Source of the DNA: Lysinibacillus fusiformis
GTDB lineage: Bacteria; Bacillota; Bacilli; Bacillales_A; Planococcaceae
Assembly: GCF_007362955.1 (NCBI RefSeq)
Contig: NZ_CP041696.1
Location: 4,092,001 to 4,156,000 of the forward strand
DNA: 64,000 nucleotides
Direction: 5' to 3'
A program made the position numbers and the translations under genes. The first letter of the stretch is position 1. The number at the start of each line of letters is the position of its first letter. Positions 63,387 to 64,000 of the stretch are shown in pieces. The notes below the pieces were generated by a model. The model saw only the letters and a list, made by a program, of their open reading frames with translations. It ran no database searches and was not told where the DNA came from.

Positions 63387-63764
63387 ATGCAAATTATTAT
63401 TTCAAACAGTTCCAAAGAGCCGATATATGAACAAATTTATGCTCAAATTAAAAGACTTATTTTAACGGGCGAATTACAAGAAGGTCAATCACTACCTTCT
63501 ATGCGCCAACTTGCAAAAGATCTAGAAATCAGTGTTATTACAACAAAACGCGCTTATGAAGAACTTGAGAAAAATGGATTTATCTATTCCATTGTTGGCA
63601 AAGGTTCATTCATCTCGGAACAAAATACGGAGATGATGAAGGAAAGAAAGATGAAAGTTATCGAAGAAAAGCTATTGGTTGCCATTCAAAATGCTAAAGA
63701 AATGGACATTACCTTAGCAGAACTAAAGGAAATGCTGACATTATTGTATACGGAGGATGAATGA
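63387..63764 (+). CDS. GntR-family regulator, YtrA subfamily
   Basis: 125-aa repressor: winged helix (about 10-75, with L-P-S-M-R-Q-L-A-K-D-L-E-I-S and G-K-G-S-F-I wing) and the short helical dimerisation tail of the YtrA subfamily. The ATG at 63387 follows GAAGAGGT; a longer frame reaching back to 63267 runs through the promoter and is rejected. Such regulators sit first in operons for ABC exporters responding to cell-wall-active agents. It overlaps the ABC gene by one base. Confidence 0.88.
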   Translation: MQIIISNSSKEPIYEQIYAQIKRLILTGELQEGQSLPSMRQLAKDLEISVITTKRAYEELEKNGFIYSIVGKGSFISEQNTEMMKERKMKVIEEKLLVAIQNAKEMDITLAELKEMLTLLYTEDE

Positions 63765-64000
63765 TGGAAAATGTTATTGAATTACAACATATAAATAAAT
63801 CATTTAATGGATTTCAGGTGAAAGATCTCTCTATTACCGTTAAAAAAGGCTATGTGACTGGATTTATAGGGGGAAATGGTGCTGGAAAATCGACAACAAT
63901 CAAATTGATCATGAATTTATTACAGCAAGATAGTGGCTCTATTTCAATTTTTGGCATGGATTATAAAAAAAATGAGAAAGAAATAAAGCAACGTATTGGT
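63764..64000 (+). CDS. ABC transporter ATP-binding protein (3' end outside window)
   Basis: First 79 codons of an ABC ATPase: M-E-N-V-I-E-L-Q-H-I-N-K-S-F start, then Walker A G-G-N-G-A-G-K-S-T-T at about residues 38-47, of the exporter class typical for YtrB/BcrA-like proteins. ATG 63764 (or 63761) follows GGAGG. Its substrate cannot be judged from the fragment. Confidence 0.85.
   Translation, partial: MENVIELQHINKSFNGFQVKDLSITVKKGYVTGFIGGNGAGKSTTIKLIMNLLQQDSGSISIFGMDYKKNEKEIKQRIG

Overview
The window looks like chromosome of a low-GC Gram-positive, aerobic, probably spore-forming rod of the Bacillales, most likely Lysinibacillus or a close relative. This is inferred from strong AGGAGG-type ribosome binding sites, many TTG/GTG starts, a tyrosyl T-box, LutABC/LutR, the ccdA-ccdB-ccdC-yneK neighbourhood known from Bacillus subtilis, and a catabolic gene set (lactate, peptides, muropeptides) without sugar systems. 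No rRNA, tRNA or CRISPR array was seen.

Layout. 1-7.2 kb: the C-terminal part of an SMC-like ATPase, a TyrZ-type tyrosyl-tRNA synthetase under a T-box, two small membrane proteins and a mutS2-like gene destroyed by an internal deletion. 7.3-12 kb: an HTH/TPR regulator divergent from an MFS efflux pump with two identical-type palindromic operators between them, then a hotdog-fold protein and a metallo-beta-lactamase-fold hydrolase. 12.2-22.2 kb: a lactate module (lutC, lutB, lutA, regulator lutR, permease lutP) followed by pyruvate carboxylase; the same palindrome lies before lutA and before lutP. 22.5-26.8 kb: ccdA-ccdB-ccdC, yneK, a DUF1659/DUF2922/YvrJ trio and a SCO1 lipoprotein, mostly cytochrome biogenesis. 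27.2-38 kb: two ECF sigma/DUF4179 anti-sigma pairs (the second sigma gene is frameshifted), a DinB-like protein, a cobalamin riboswitch, a five-gene Ni/Co/opine-type ABC importer and a small caspase-like protein. 38.3-44.1 kb: two chemoreceptors, the second translationally coupled to a 42-codon ORF, and an AGCS amino-acid symporter. 44.7-58.8 kb: the clearest functional system, a locus for taking up and dismantling cell-wall or D-amino-acid peptides: racemase, P1 aminopeptidase, then an 11-gene run with D,D-dipeptidase, D-aminopeptidase, L-Ala-D/L-Glu epimerase, a complete Dpp/Opp importer, LD-carboxypeptidase, a serine hydrolase of the class A beta-lactamase fold and an NlpC/P60 endopeptidase. 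58.9-64 kb: a tandem palindromic repeat array, gene debris, a coiled-coil repeat protein, a glucosaminidase/LysM protein, small ORFs and the start of a GntR(YtrA)-ABC transporter operon.

Repeats are the most unusual non-coding feature. A two-hairpin element of about 150 bp occurs as a tandem array of six units plus a half unit (58918-59960) and as single or decayed copies at about 5.9, 12.2, 14.5 and 62.7 kb; two copies supply the stop codons of lutA and lutC. A second dispersed element occurs as an inverted pair at about 7.1 and 42.3 kb. A 42-nt minisatellite lies at 24.2 kb. Several gene remnants (mutS2-like, ABC-F, IS1182-like, pre-nikA, others) sit next to these repeats.
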